Source: Solea solea
Taxonomy: Eukaryota; Chordata; Actinopteri; Pleuronectiformes; Soleidae
Length of the DNA stretch: 64,000 nt
NCBI RefSeq assembly: GCF_958295425.1
Contig: NC_081134.1
Coordinates: 8,740,054 to 8,804,053 of the forward strand
Direction: 5' to 3'
Of the stretch, positions 50,878 through 61,550 are shown piece after piece. The notes under the pieces are model-generated. The model was given only the letters and a program-made list of their open reading frames with translations, was not told where the DNA came from and searched no databases. The position numbers and the translations under genes are program-made. Every line of letters begins with the position of its first letter. Position 1 is the first letter of the stretch.

Positions 50878-53800
50878 TGTTCGGATGTTAGCTTTTTACA
50901 ACTCTAACATCAAAATGGGACAAATCATCAGGAAGACGTGAGCATGTAAAGGTTTCAAGCTAAGGATTGGTTTACTAGCAATTGATTCCAAATAAGTGCA
51001 GTTGCTCAAGCTTAGTCACTCTTTCTCAGTGAAACGGATGAGGAAGAATCGCCGGAAAAGGTTGTTTTTGACGAGCGAGAGTGAATGAGTCGAGTGTGTC
51101 GTCCATCCCAGTTGTCCCATTTGGAAATCTATAGTTAGGAGACGCATGCCAAAACAATTACTGCCACTTTTTTGTGTTTTTATTGAGTGGGTTATGTATT
51201 TTTTTTTTTTTAAATAATTTATGGATCCCACAGGAGCCACTCTCTCTTTTTCTCTGCACTGCTGTATCAACAATTAAAATGATCTGATTATAAATAAAGT
51301 AATATAAACTCATCAAATCTTAAATATGAACAGTGCTGTGTGATTGCTGTAGAGTTGGCGGTTCTACTGACTTTGGTGGATTGTGTTTTTCATCCTGTGT
51401 GAGGTCTGCGGTATTGTTTAAAGATATTGTTTAGCCTAAGGTGATGATGTCAAACCCATCCTCTTTAAGCAATTTAGCTTCATGTGTTTTCCTTTGCATA
51501 ACTCACAGAGGTCAAGGTGAAAGTCAGGGTTGTGCTGAAGGACTTAAAAGACAAAAGAAACTCCCAGCTCGGGAATAGTTTGTCTCCCAGCTGTTTCCAG
51601 CATTTACCTCAGTTCTCCGACACTGCTCAGTGTCGGCAAATGAGAAAGGGATCAACCCTGTTGGTGTCTTCACCACCCTGGGCAACCATGGGACTGTGAG
51701 GAAGGCCAGGCAGATCGGAAATGCAATTAGACGTCACAGTAAAAAGGAGACATTAGCAGCCACAGACAAAAGAGGTCAGAGTCCTGCAACCCCAGGTGAG
51801 GAAGGAGGTCGTAATTATAAAGGCACTGTTCCCTTTCCTGCATTTGGGTGAAGAGAAAGAGTTCTGAGTGTGTACAACTTGTGTGTCAGAACAGTAAACA
51901 CCCCCCCCCCCCCAAGAATAGAATTAAATTTCATTGTCAATGTTTGGTACACTGATATAAGAAGTGCAACCTCAAAAAAAAAAAATGCAATCACAAATCA
52001 AACAAAGGCACACAAATATGAAATAACAAAGACTGAAAAAATAAAACCGCACAAGTATGAATTAGAATAGATTTGCGGTGCGTGCTTGTAGTTGCACAGA
52101 ATAGACAGAGCACTTAAAATGATTTCATTTGTCATACTTTGTCATAGATTACAGTTTAGGATTATGATGGTGTAGGGCAGGGGTCTGCAACATGTAGCTT
52201 TTTTATACTCCTGTCCCAGCTCCTACTGTTTGTAAGTACTAAAGAACATTCTCAGAACAAATGACACTATTCTTCATTAATACTTCTTTCCCACTGCTTC
52301 AGTTAACGAGCCAACTGCGAGCCAACTGCGTCTTTGGGTATAATCTGCAGTTATATATAAATAATATGAGTTGACAGAAAACTCTTGGGATAACGGGAAG
52401 CATATTTCAAGTACCATCAGGATGATTTTTGGCAATACCCATGTCTCAGTTAAGACTTAAAGAGTGGTTCCCAATGACACTCAAGCAACTGACCCTTCAT
52501 TTCCTCACAGCTGTATTCCTGCACTAAGCTGCACACCCCAAATGTGGAAAAACACTTGATGTTAAACAAAGGATTTCCTTTAGACGGGAAAGAACTCTCC
52601 CTTCGCTCAAGCTTAAGTGCAGTATTTATTGATTGGCACCGGCACAATACACGTTTGGTTCTTGGATTAACAGTTTGTTCCCATCCTTTCACAGGACAAC
52701 GGACAGGATGTTTGTCTGTTCTTGTGATGTGTTGTTCCCCCCCCCCCCCCCCCCCGTGCATGGCTGCATGGTAATGATGTTGTTGTCCAAACTCAATTAA
52801 ATGTGCATCAAGTCATTCTCTTACCCGATATGTAACTAACACAATGCCAGACTGTATCAGAAGTGTCTCACCACAGGGTATTTACATAGTTCTACAGACA
52901 TTATGTGACTCAAATGTGGATTTTTTTTTTTTACAGAAAGCCAGTGTGCAGAAACTGCAGGTTGCCCATAACGAGTCTCTTTGGATATTACTTAAGAAAC
53001 ATTGGTACAGAGTTGCAGAGTTGATGTCAAGTTCGCTCTGAAAATGGCAGGGAAAAATGCACAGCAAAACAAGAATACGAAGATGAACACAGGACGTTTT
53101 TAACAGAGTGGGAGAGTTTATATTTTTTTGTTGAACGAAATGGCAAGCCATTCTGTCATGTCGTTGGTGTGTGACGTTTACAGTAAATCTGGACAGAGAG
53201 AGAGTGAGAGGAAGGGATGGAGGGATGTTCATGTGTGCCCGTGTGTATGATGTGGCTCTTTGGTGGTGAGTGGTTGGCCTCCCCTGCTCTATTGTGAAAC
53301 TAAATGCACCTGTTGATCAGGGGCGTCACTAGGTTTTAAGGACAGGGGGGGCTTAGCCCCCAGGAGATGCACAGAATGTGAGCGAACGTTTAATTTCACA
53401 AACAGCTAACAAAAACTGAGAAATGGCACGTTTTGGACAGATTTAACAGAGATACTTTACTGTGCAAATGTTTTAGGCCACCATTACATTTTTAACACAG
53501 TACAACAACAAACACAGGAAGTACTGTATGTTTACAGCATTAACAACAACAACAAAAAGAAAAAAATCCACATAGTTACAGTGCCGTATTTAACCAGTGC
53601 TTCTTATTCATTAAGAGCCCACATGTATTAGCCAAAACTGTATGCAAAAAAAAGAGCACTGTGTTCTCAGAAAGTACACCATTTTAAAATAACATGGCTA
53701 CAATTGGCAGCTACTTGGTGGGTGGAAGCATCAAAGAATGTCGTCTGTTTTTAAGGGTGGCAAAGGCGTCTATCACTCTATTGTGATTTAGGTGCTGAAG

Positions 53801-54282
53801 CTCCTCTTTTTCAATTGACATGACTGCAAGACTGTGAATGCCATGACTTTCACTCACAACACAATAATTGTTTACTCCCAAATATTTTGAAGTCACACAG
53901 AATATATTTTGGGCACATATGTGACTAAAATGGTTGTAATTTTAAGCCCTGAAAAAATATAACTTAATTACATAAATTACAGTTATATTAAGGTACTCTT
54001 GAAAATATTTGGGCCAGGCTAATTTGGCTTATACATCACTCTCTTGTAGGGATGCACGATATATCGGCATTAATATTGGTATCGGCCGATGTTCGTCATT
54101 TTTTAACATATCGGCATCGGTCCAATGTGTAAAACTGCGCCGATTTTAACAACCGATGTTAATACCCGTCTATTTGCTGTTTGTGTATGTGTGTCGGGAA
54201 GGGGAGGCCATGCTGCATTTCTTTGAACATGTTACAGTGACGCAAGTGCAGCAGGGTGTGTGTGTGTTGAGGAGAGATAATG

Positions 54283-54700
54283 TCAGCGGTGTGGGCGTTT
54301 TTTCAGGGTGTCGATAGAAGATACGCGAAAAGCATTATGCAACACTTGCAAAGTTGAGATAATGCGTGGAGGGTTCCGCGTCAAGTCATTCAATACCACA
54401 AATTTGATTATGTCATTTGAAAAACCGCCACCCAGAAGTATACAAACAACGGCAGGAAGCTAACGCTAGTAACGTTAGGCGGCAGACAAAAAAGAAAGCA
54501 GCGCAGCTGGGAGCCAAATACAGCAAGTAATCGAACAAAGGAAGACATTGGCCAGGGCAATAACGATCAAGGTAATGGAAATGATTGCTCTTGACGACCA
54601 GCCCTTTTCCATAGTGAAGGACCGAGGGTTCCGACGGCTGATAGAGCATATTGAACCCCGCAACAACCTGCCAAGTCGGCGCCACTTTTCCAATGTTTTG
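54283..54700 (+). pseudogene. Decayed BED-finger hAT (ZBED-type) transposase fragment
   Basis: Two plus-strand pieces are recognisable. 54283-54303 reads SAVWAFF; after a +1 frame change, 54308-54423 reads VSIEDTRKALCNTCKVEIMR and NTTNLIMSFE, a BED-type zinc finger with its CxxC pair but without the expected final His pair. 54524-54700 reads KVMEMIALDDQPFSIVKDRG, then FRRLIEHIEPRNNLPSRRHF, the conserved segment of ZBED-like hAT transposases. Frame changes, lost zinc ligands and truncation show it is inactive. Confidence 0.75.
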
Positions 54701-54717
54701 CCATTTACAGTGTTACA

Positions 54718-54736
54718 GTGACGCAAGTGCAGCACA

Positions 54737-54771
<35 letters not shown>

Positions 54772-54863
54772 GAGGAGAGATAATGTCAGCGGTGTGGGTG
54801 TTTTTTCAGGGTGTCGATAGAAGATACGCGAAAAGCATTATGCAACACTTGCAAAGTTGAGAT
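54718..54863 (+). repeat. Internal direct duplication (copy of 54230-54361)
   Basis: The segment from GTTACAGTGACGCAAGTGCA to GCAAAGTTGAGATA occurs twice, at about 54230-54361 and 54713-54863. The copies are nearly identical apart from an expanded GT run in the second copy (about 54738-54770) and a few substitutions. Both carry the start of the BED-finger remnant. Confidence 0.85.
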
Positions 54864-56052
54864 AGGCCTGCAGTCATAGGCCTAATGACGCCACTGACTC
54901 TCCTAAATAAAAGCTCAAGTTAAATAAGTCTTGTATGGTGCACTTGGACTGAAATGTTTCATATTTCATATTCATATTGACTTCCATAAAATTCCAGGAC
55001 TGTCTGCATCACAAATGACTCTATCCTGTGAAATCCTTTAGACTCACCTTTCCAGTAGAGGTTTCTCCCCTCTCACTCTCTCTGCTCCTCTGCCCTGACT
55101 CCTTCAGGTCAATAGGGGTGGTGGAGTGATTATTATTATTACTACCGTATTATCATTATTATTATTATTATCCACATAATCATACGTGAATGAGCTGTTT
55201 CACGGTGTGCATCTGATGCTGGAGCTGATGCTCCAGAAGGAAGTCACCCCAAAGATAATATGAAGAGTGCACACCTAACTCTATAAACAACCAGGACCTT
55301 CACATTGCATTTCGGACTAACTAGCTAGCTACTGTAAGTAGCAGAGTTCTTTTGGAGCTGAAATGTAACTTTTGACCGCAAACAATAAAGGTAAGACGTG
55401 CACAGAGATATACAGCACGCATCTCACGCTGCCTCCTGTACAGGGGGCTTTCGGCTACAGAGTGTGTAAGCCAGGTTTTTATTTGTCAAACAGGGAGCAT
55501 TTGGCAATTACGTGGGACTTTCTGCTGTTAGCTGGGGGGCTGCAGCTAACTTATTGTTACTATCAGCAGTGATACTTACTCTCTTGAAAAAATGTCGTAT
55601 ATCCATTCTTGTTCACGTTCTTCTCCTAATGCTGCTCTAGTCGGTTCTGTGTGCTCCGCTCCCGGTACACACACTGCAGGTACCCAGGTACCGAGTGCAA
55701 GCTAGGTTGCAGGGAAAACGTGGACTGGATTTCAGTGATTTGGGCGTGCTCTATATGAACAAGTGGAATGGACTCGATAACGACGCACTGACTCTGACTC
55801 TCTACCGCTTCCATAAGGGAAACTAAGATTTATGATCACATTTAAGTTAATAATAACTGGTTATATGATTATTTATCTAAACTCAAATTCTCGCCACATT
55901 ATATTGAATTTGTCAGCACTTTTTTGTAAAAAAAAAAAAAAAAAAATCTTTTTTTTTATAAATGAACATAAAATTATTTAGGGGGGCTTAAGAATATTTT
56001 AGGGGGGCTTTAGCCCCCCTAAAATAGGCCTAATGACGCCACTGCTGTTGAT

Positions 56053-56590
56053 TGACTAATTCTTTGAATTCTGCATAAAAACACCTATTGTCTTTTAAGA
56101 TTGTTTGGTTTTTATTCAAATTCACCAAATTTGAATAAAAACAAATTAAAATTCACCGAAATACACCCCTATTGAACTGAGCTGAATAAAAGTTATTGTT
56201 GTGTGTGTTGTTTGTTTTGGGAAAAGATCAGAACAGTCATCTATTCTTAATAAGAACTATGTTTGGATTTCACTTGGATCATGGATATCCGTGTTCTTTA
56301 CAGTTTAAGTGATGGCGCATTGTTGTAACCGTATACAAGAGGGTTTCCAAAGGTTCCTCCCGGCTGCGTCCGTCTGCCTGCTGACAGGTTGGCAGGTAAA
56401 CATAAACATGTTGGATGGATTAAATCGCGGTGCCAGTAAATCTCGGTCGAAACATCACAGGAGGGGTCGCAAAAGTCATCAGTGGACATTTAGCCACACA
56501 ATAGGTGACGCACACAGTGACAAACAGTGATTTCCTTGTCCGAACAGAGTTAATATTGTTTATAAAGAAGAGACAGGCACAGCTGATGTG
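56053..56590. other. Short intergenic stretch between the transposon and plvap
   Basis: Unremarkable sequence with a small TTTGAATAAA-type inverted segment near 56118-56145 and no coding exon. Confidence 0.4.
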
Positions 56591-56613
56591 CTTACGTTTA
56601 TACAAAGGTTTGG

Positions 56614-56619
56614 TTTATT
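56614..56619 (-). terminator. plvap polyadenylation signal AATAAA
   Basis: TTTATT on the plus strand is AATAAA on the minus strand, about 290 bp beyond the plvap stop codon. Confidence 0.55.
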
Positions 56620-56911
56620 TACACTGTCAAAGTTCTACCTGTGCTTTAACAGTGTGCACATGATACTGTGCACACAGAAACCAGTAACGCCAATTTACAT
56701 TTCACATTAAAAGTGCACACGTTATTCCGCTTACTCTTATACATGCTCTTATAGATTTTAAACAGACACGGTCCATGTTACATAGTAAAGATATTGATAT
56801 ACAATGCATGAACTCAATATGATGACCATACAGTTAGCTGTGTTTAACAGAAGGAAGGATACAAATCTGATTTGATTATTTTAAATCATTTGGCTCATTA
56901 AACGAGAAGGA

Positions 56912-59900
56912 CTAACCATACTGTCTGAAGTGTTCTTCTTTCTCCCTGTAGAAAGAAAGAAAGAAAGAAAAAAGAGAGACTTGTTTGCAACAAACATGAT
57001 AGGAGAAGAACAAATACGTATTGATCCATGACAACAGAACCTAATAAATACACAAGTGTCTTCTCTTTAAATAAAATCTGCTTAGTAAATTATTAAATAT
57101 ATTCTTGTGATTTGAAAGCTGGAAGCCAGGGAGGGTACGGAAGTCATTTTACAGACATGGACTAATAAACTGTAGGTTTGTCATAGCACCAGTGTCTGCT
57201 GGGATTTATTCCAGCTCAGAACTCCCCTCACCTCTCATTGGCTCAGTGGCAGATAAACGATGGAAGGACATGAATAATATTCAATTACAAAAAAACAACA
57301 TGTCTCCACCCGAGCACACAAAGTTAAAACCACGCATTCACTGTAAACCTAGAGCTAGTGGCACGTCATACTCACTCTGGCCCAGGCGGGTTGATGAGAA
57401 GCTGCAGAGTTTGAAGGTGCTGAGCAACATTGACTGTTGGATTAAGAATAAGAAAAGAGATGTTTTAATACATGTAATACATTTGTATATTGACCTTGCA
57501 GTACATAGTTTTGATTTTACTTGAACTATATAGCAAAAAGTGATTTATTTACAAAATACTACACTGCAGACAATCCTACTCATTATTAAAAGTACGTCTT
57601 CTTACCAGAGCCACCTCCAAGTCCACCTATCCGTCCTGCACCAGTCCCACCATTACTGCTGCCACTTGATGTTCCTCTCCCTGTTCCACTTGCTGTTCCA
57701 CTTCCTGTCTTACTTTGCCCTGAGTTACTAATCCCTAACCCCAACCCCAACCATGAGAGTCCAGAATTGGTTGACCCAGTTTTGCTTGTCGCTCCAGTTG
57801 AACCAGAAGATGAACCCAAGCCTGGGGAACTTTTCACATTTGATGTTGGCTTATTTGAGCCTATCCCACTTAAACTAAAGTTTGGATTTGACCCAGTTGA
57901 GCCAGAGGATGAAGTCCCAAGGGTTGATGAGCCTTTTCCATTGAGTACTTGCTTATTTAATCCTAACCCACTTGAACTAAGACCTGGATTTGAACTGGCT
58001 GATCCAAAACTAGATAAGCCTCCCCCAGTTGATCCTTGCTTATTGAGTCCTGACCCAGCGGAGCCAAATGTATTCAATCCTAATCCAGTGGAGCCAAGGC
58101 TTGAACTAGACCCAGGTGACGAGTGGGAGGATGAGCTTGAGGAGCCTAACCCACTTGATCCAAATTTATTCAATCCTAATCCAGTGGAGCCAAGGCTTGA
58201 ACTTGAACCAGGTGACGAGTGGGAGGATGAGCTTGAGGAGCCTAACCCATTTGATCCAAATTTATTCAATCCTAATCCAGTGGAGCCAAGGCTTGAACTA
58301 GACCCAGGTGACGAGAAGGATGGGTTTGAGGAGCCTAACCCAGTTGATCCAAATTTATTCAATCCTAATCCAGTGGAGCCAAGGTTTGAACTTGAACCAG
58401 GTGACGAGAAGGAGGATGAGCTTGAGGAGCCTAACCCATTTGATCCAAATTTATTCAATCCTAATCCAGTGGAGCCAAGGCTTGGATTTGAACCAGGTGA
58501 CAAGCGGGAGGATGAGCTTGAGGTGCCTAACCCATTTGATCCAAATTTATTTAATCCTAATCCAGTGGATCCTAAACTGGAACTAGACCCAGGTGACGAG
58601 AAGGAGGATGAGCTTGAGGAGCCTAATCCATTTGATCCAAATCTATTCAAACCTAACCCAGTGGAGCCTAAACTTGAACTAGACCCAGGTGATGACAAGG
58701 ACGAGCTTGAAGAACCTAACCCAGATGATCCAAATTTATTCAATCCTAATCCAGTGGAGCCAAGACTTGAACCTAACCCACCTGAACCTGTCCTACCAAG
58801 CTGACCACCCCCAGTTGAGCCCCACCCAGGCTTTAGTAGACTTCCTTGTCCACCTAGTCCTGCCTAAAATAAGAAGAGAGTACTGTTAATATGTAGAAAA
58901 TTACATTAACCACATATTTAATTGTTTTGAATTGACACACCATCATTATATTGAGTTTTGACTTTATTTTTAATGTTTAAAAGTGTAACACCCTGCTTCC
59001 TTGATCGTAAAAATGTCATAGCACTTTACATCTCGATTATACATTTGTAAAAATACATATATATATATATATACATATATACAGTACATATACACACACA
59101 CATATCTATATCTATATGTATATATATATATATATATATACATATATATACATACAGATATAGATATGTAAAGTGTGCAGCGCTGACACTGCTGCATAGC
59201 TAATGACATGATTAAGTGATAAGATATTTTCTTACCCTGCAGGACATGTTGAGGTTATTGATTTGCTGAGTGAGATGATCAACTTCTTTATTTTTATATT
59301 TGACGTTGTTTTCCAGGACTTGTATCTCTCCATTTAACTTCATCTTGTCCATCAGGAGTCTCTCCTTTTCCTGATCATGCTTCAGCTGAAGGGTGCCTAA
59401 TTTCTGATTGTGCTCTTTGATCTGGCCTGTGCGGTTCTGGGTGCACCAGCGGTAATCCTCAGACAGCCGCCAGTTCTCTGCCTTCAAGCGACTGTTCTCG
59501 GCCTGTATGTCGGACACCTGGCCCCCTACAAGGTCCAGGTAATTCTGAAGCTTGTTCTCTACATCTCTGGACAGGCTGGTGCAGTTAGTGCGGATCTGTT
59601 CCAGGTGCTCCCTCTGTTTTGGGCAGGTAAGCTGGAAGGCAAGGTGTACCGGGAAGAGGGAGTCTATCTTTTCAAGTAAAGCCTTGGAGACATTGGAGAC
59701 GCCGCTCAAAGAATGGAAAAATTGATCTTTACATTTTTCTTTCTGGAACTGCAACTCCTTTTCTTGTGTGGATTTGTCCCTCCTCAGACGAATGACCTCC
59801 AGGTTGATGAAGTCCCTCTCTTTGGCTGTCTGGTCCATTTCTATCTTCATCTTTCTCACCGTTTGGGTGAAGTTGGAATCTACCAACTCAAGCCGGGCTT

Positions 59901-60936
59901 TCAGCCGCTCAACCAGCATCCCACAGTTACAGTTGTCTGGAACTGAAACTGAAAAATGGATATATTTAAATAATAATTATAACACTAGAAAAAGGGAAAT
60001 AAGTAAACAGGTGTATTTTTTTTTTTAGAATTTAGGAATAGTATAAATCATATGAGAAAATATATTTAATTATAGATAACTATGATTTAATTCTGTATTT
60101 CACTTACTTCGATGTGGGCAGTCAGACGGATAACGTGGGGAGGCATTGCACATGAACAAATTGGTAGAGCATTGTTGCTGTTCATAGAAGAAAAAATAGC
60201 CATTAGTACTTTTTGTAAACGGCTTGTAAAATATAAACTGAAAAAAACTAGTGTTTCTGTGTTAACAAAGGGGTTCAACACAAACGAGGTGAGAATCATT
60301 ACATTACATTACAAGTCATTTAGCAGACCCTTTTATCCAAAGCGACTTACAATAAGTGCATTTAAACATTTGGGTACAAACAAGAGCTAGAAGTAAGTAA
60401 GAGCTTCAAGTAAGCCAAACTATAAAGTGCTAGTCATAAGTGTAAGTATAAGTATAAGCAAGTGAAGCAATAAAATGATTATCTCACAATTATATTTCAC
60501 AATCCTGAAAAGCACCAACATTTAATGAAGCCCGGCTCACCAGTTTCTTGTCGTAATCTTGGATGATCACTGATGATACGTTGGCATAGTGGCGGAACCT
60601 CCTCAGCTCCCAGTCATTACGGGCCTTCTGGGTCAGAGTGACGTTGAGTAGGTTGGTCAGGTTTTTCCTCTGCTGCCTGAGAGCCACGTTCTCTATGGAG
60701 AGTCGGCTGAAGCTCTCCTCCAGGTCCTGGATGCGCGCTGTGGACGCAGAGTCCTGCGTCTTCCCGTAGACGAGAAAGAGCACAAGGCTCACAATGATGA
60801 GAGACTGAATGAGCGATGAGAAGAAGAAGACAATGCGCATGTAGTAGCCGCAGCTCTTGCCCTTTGAGCGATACTGCGTCTTCTTCTGGGCCATTGGACC
60901 GTTCCTGGCCACCTGCGAGTAGCCACTACTGTACAT
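56912..60936 (-). CDS. plvap: Plasmalemma vesicle-associated protein with repeat-expanded ectodomain
   Basis: Endothelial type II membrane glycoprotein that builds the diaphragms of fenestrae, caveolae and transendothelial channels. Six coding exons on the minus strand: 60936-60541, 60177-60108, 59942-59236, 58863-57606, 57433-57376, 56945-56912; 840 residues with all phases consistent (human PLVAP 442). A short cytosolic N-terminus is followed by a transmembrane segment at about 35-57 (IVFFFSSLIQSLIIVSLVLF). N-glycosylation sequons are at Asn92, Asn98 and Asn119. Coiled coil covers about 156-391 (exon 3, with regularly spaced Cys). Exon 4 (about 392-810) is Gly/Ser/Leu-rich tandem repeat. 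Exons 5-6 read VNVAQHLQTLQLLINPPGPE then EKEEHFRQYG; the QLLINPPG part resembles human ILESQRPPAG. The C-terminal exons were chosen by splice signals (TTAATCCAACAG, GTGAGT, TTTCTACAG) and phase. Confidence 0.88.
57606..58863 (-). repeat. Coding tandem repeat of plvap exon 4 (96-bp unit)
   Basis: The exon encodes about seven good units of 31-32 residues, with consensus LNKFGSNGLGSSSSSS, then an FSSPG or HSSPG step, then SSSSLGSTGLG. Two or three degenerate units and a Ser/Gly/Thr-rich tail follow. The nucleotide unit is mostly 96 bp (one 93-bp form). Each unit carries one Phe-Gly, one Lys or Arg, and one Pro; nine Phe-Gly dipeptides occur in all. The interior has few acidic residues and no cysteine. 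Confidence 0.9.
59050..59165. repeat. (TA)/(CATA) low-complexity tract in a plvap intron
   Basis: TA-rich tract with ATATAC and CACACA interruptions, between plvap exons 3 and 4 and close to the exon 3 donor. Confidence 0.8.
60299..60400. repeat. Widespread fish interspersed repeat fragment in a plvap intron
   Basis: ATTACATTACATTACA, then TCATTTAGCAGACCCTTTTA TCCAAAGCGACTTACAATAA GTGCATTTAAAC. This core occurs at high copy in many teleost genomes. I do not assign a family. Confidence 0.7.
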
Positions 60937-61022
60937 GGTCGCTGACAACCAAATGAGGGTGAGAAAGGTGCTTGCAAGTTCAAACAAGGTCCATCCGTGG
61001 AGACGCGTTCCTCCTCAGCACT

Positions 61023-61200
61023 CTGAAAGCAGAATGAACAGAGATGACCAAAAATCCCAACACTCTTCACATGCAGGCCACACCTATCCTCTCTGCAGCG
61101 TTGATACCATAAGAGTCTGTGTTAGCAGTCTGTGGGCAAGGTGTAAACATGGGTGTGCTTTTATAAACTTTTCTTACCTCACACTAGAAGGGGATGTTCT
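61023..61200 (-). promoter_or_regulatory. Possible plvap leader and TATA-like element
   Basis: The sequence before the plvap ATG ends in a good acceptor (TTCTGCTTTCAG near 61023-61036), suggesting a spliced leader. A TATA-like GTTTATAAAAG (minus strand) lies at about 61158-61168, and a donor-like GAG/GTAAGA lies just upstream of it. The exact promoter is unresolved. Confidence 0.25.
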
Positions 61201-61542
61201 TTCAGCCTTAATCTCCTCCCTCAATCCTCTCTGTCTCTCTCTCTCATATTCATTTGACAGCAATTACTACTTAACAAGGTTATTATAGTTAACTGAAATA
61301 AAAAAAATAATAAAAAAGTAGACTTTAAAAAAACAACCCAGATAGCTACTTGTGTGTTTACAAAAAGAAATAGAATTGTCGTCTTTGTCAATTTATATAA
61401 TACATAATCCTTTTGGGTTCATATGACATGTATTTTATTTCCGAAAGGTTGTGTTTCCATTCATAATAAAATGTTTTTAATTTGTTTACAATGTGGGTCA
61501 AACATAAAATTTGTTAAGTAGTTAATTGGGTTGAGTTGGTTC
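61201..61542. other. Intergenic sequence right of plvap
   Basis: CT-rich then A/T-rich sequence with no exon or repeat structure I can name. Confidence 0.4.
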
Positions 61543-61550
61543 ATCTAAGT

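Larger units (their letters stand above)
49980..53309. other. Intergenic region upstream of ano8, repeat-rich
   Basis: Holds a partial copy of the CAGGGG...TCAAA hAT-like family near 50061-50105, a GATA microsatellite (50212-50258), a perfect hairpin (50843-50877), poly-C tracts (51900-51913 and 52738-52756), and an unpaired element terminus near 52177 (CAGGGGTCTGCAACATGTAG). I searched for gtpbp3-like coding sequence (G1/G3 motifs of a TrmE GTPase) and saw none. A short open stretch near 51500-51775 has no recognisable similarity. Confidence 0.5.
53318..56044. mobile_element. 2.7-kb hAT-like transposon with nested insertions
   Basis: The left end is CAGGGGCGTCACTAGG and the right end is CCTAATGACGCCACTG (reverse complement CAGTGGCGTCATTAGG), matching at 14 of 16 positions. 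It is flanked by a perfect 8-bp duplication CTGTTGAT (53310-53317 and 56045-56052). Subterminal GGGGGGCTTAGCCCC motifs occur near both ends (about 53345 and 56002). The interior holds a TAGGGATGCACGATATATCG terminus (54047) of a different hAT family, a decayed BED/hAT transposase, a 125-bp duplication, and a second copy of the right end at 54874-54889. The outer element has no intact transposase. Confidence 0.85.

Noticed and set aside
51500..51775. Open plus-strand stretch (KGINPVGVFTTLGNHGTVRK) considered as a gtpbp3 exon
   Set aside because: It has none of the TrmE/GTPBP3 landmarks (GxxxxGKS, DTAGLR, C-terminal FCIGK-type motif) and no consistent splice partners.
53340..53365. GGGGGGCTTAGCCCCC motif considered as a stand-alone regulatory palindrome
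   Set aside because: The same motif recurs near the other end of the 2.7-kb element, so it is a subterminal repeat of that transposon.
57767..58804. A 345-codon plus-strand open frame antisense to plvap exon 4, rich in Pro/Glu/Asp repeats (NPNPVEPRLE type)
   Set aside because: It is the mirror of the 96-bp repeat unit, whose length is divisible by three, so absence of stops is inherited by every copy. The minus-strand frame joins in phase to conserved plvap exons on both sides, while the plus-strand frame has no conserved neighbour.
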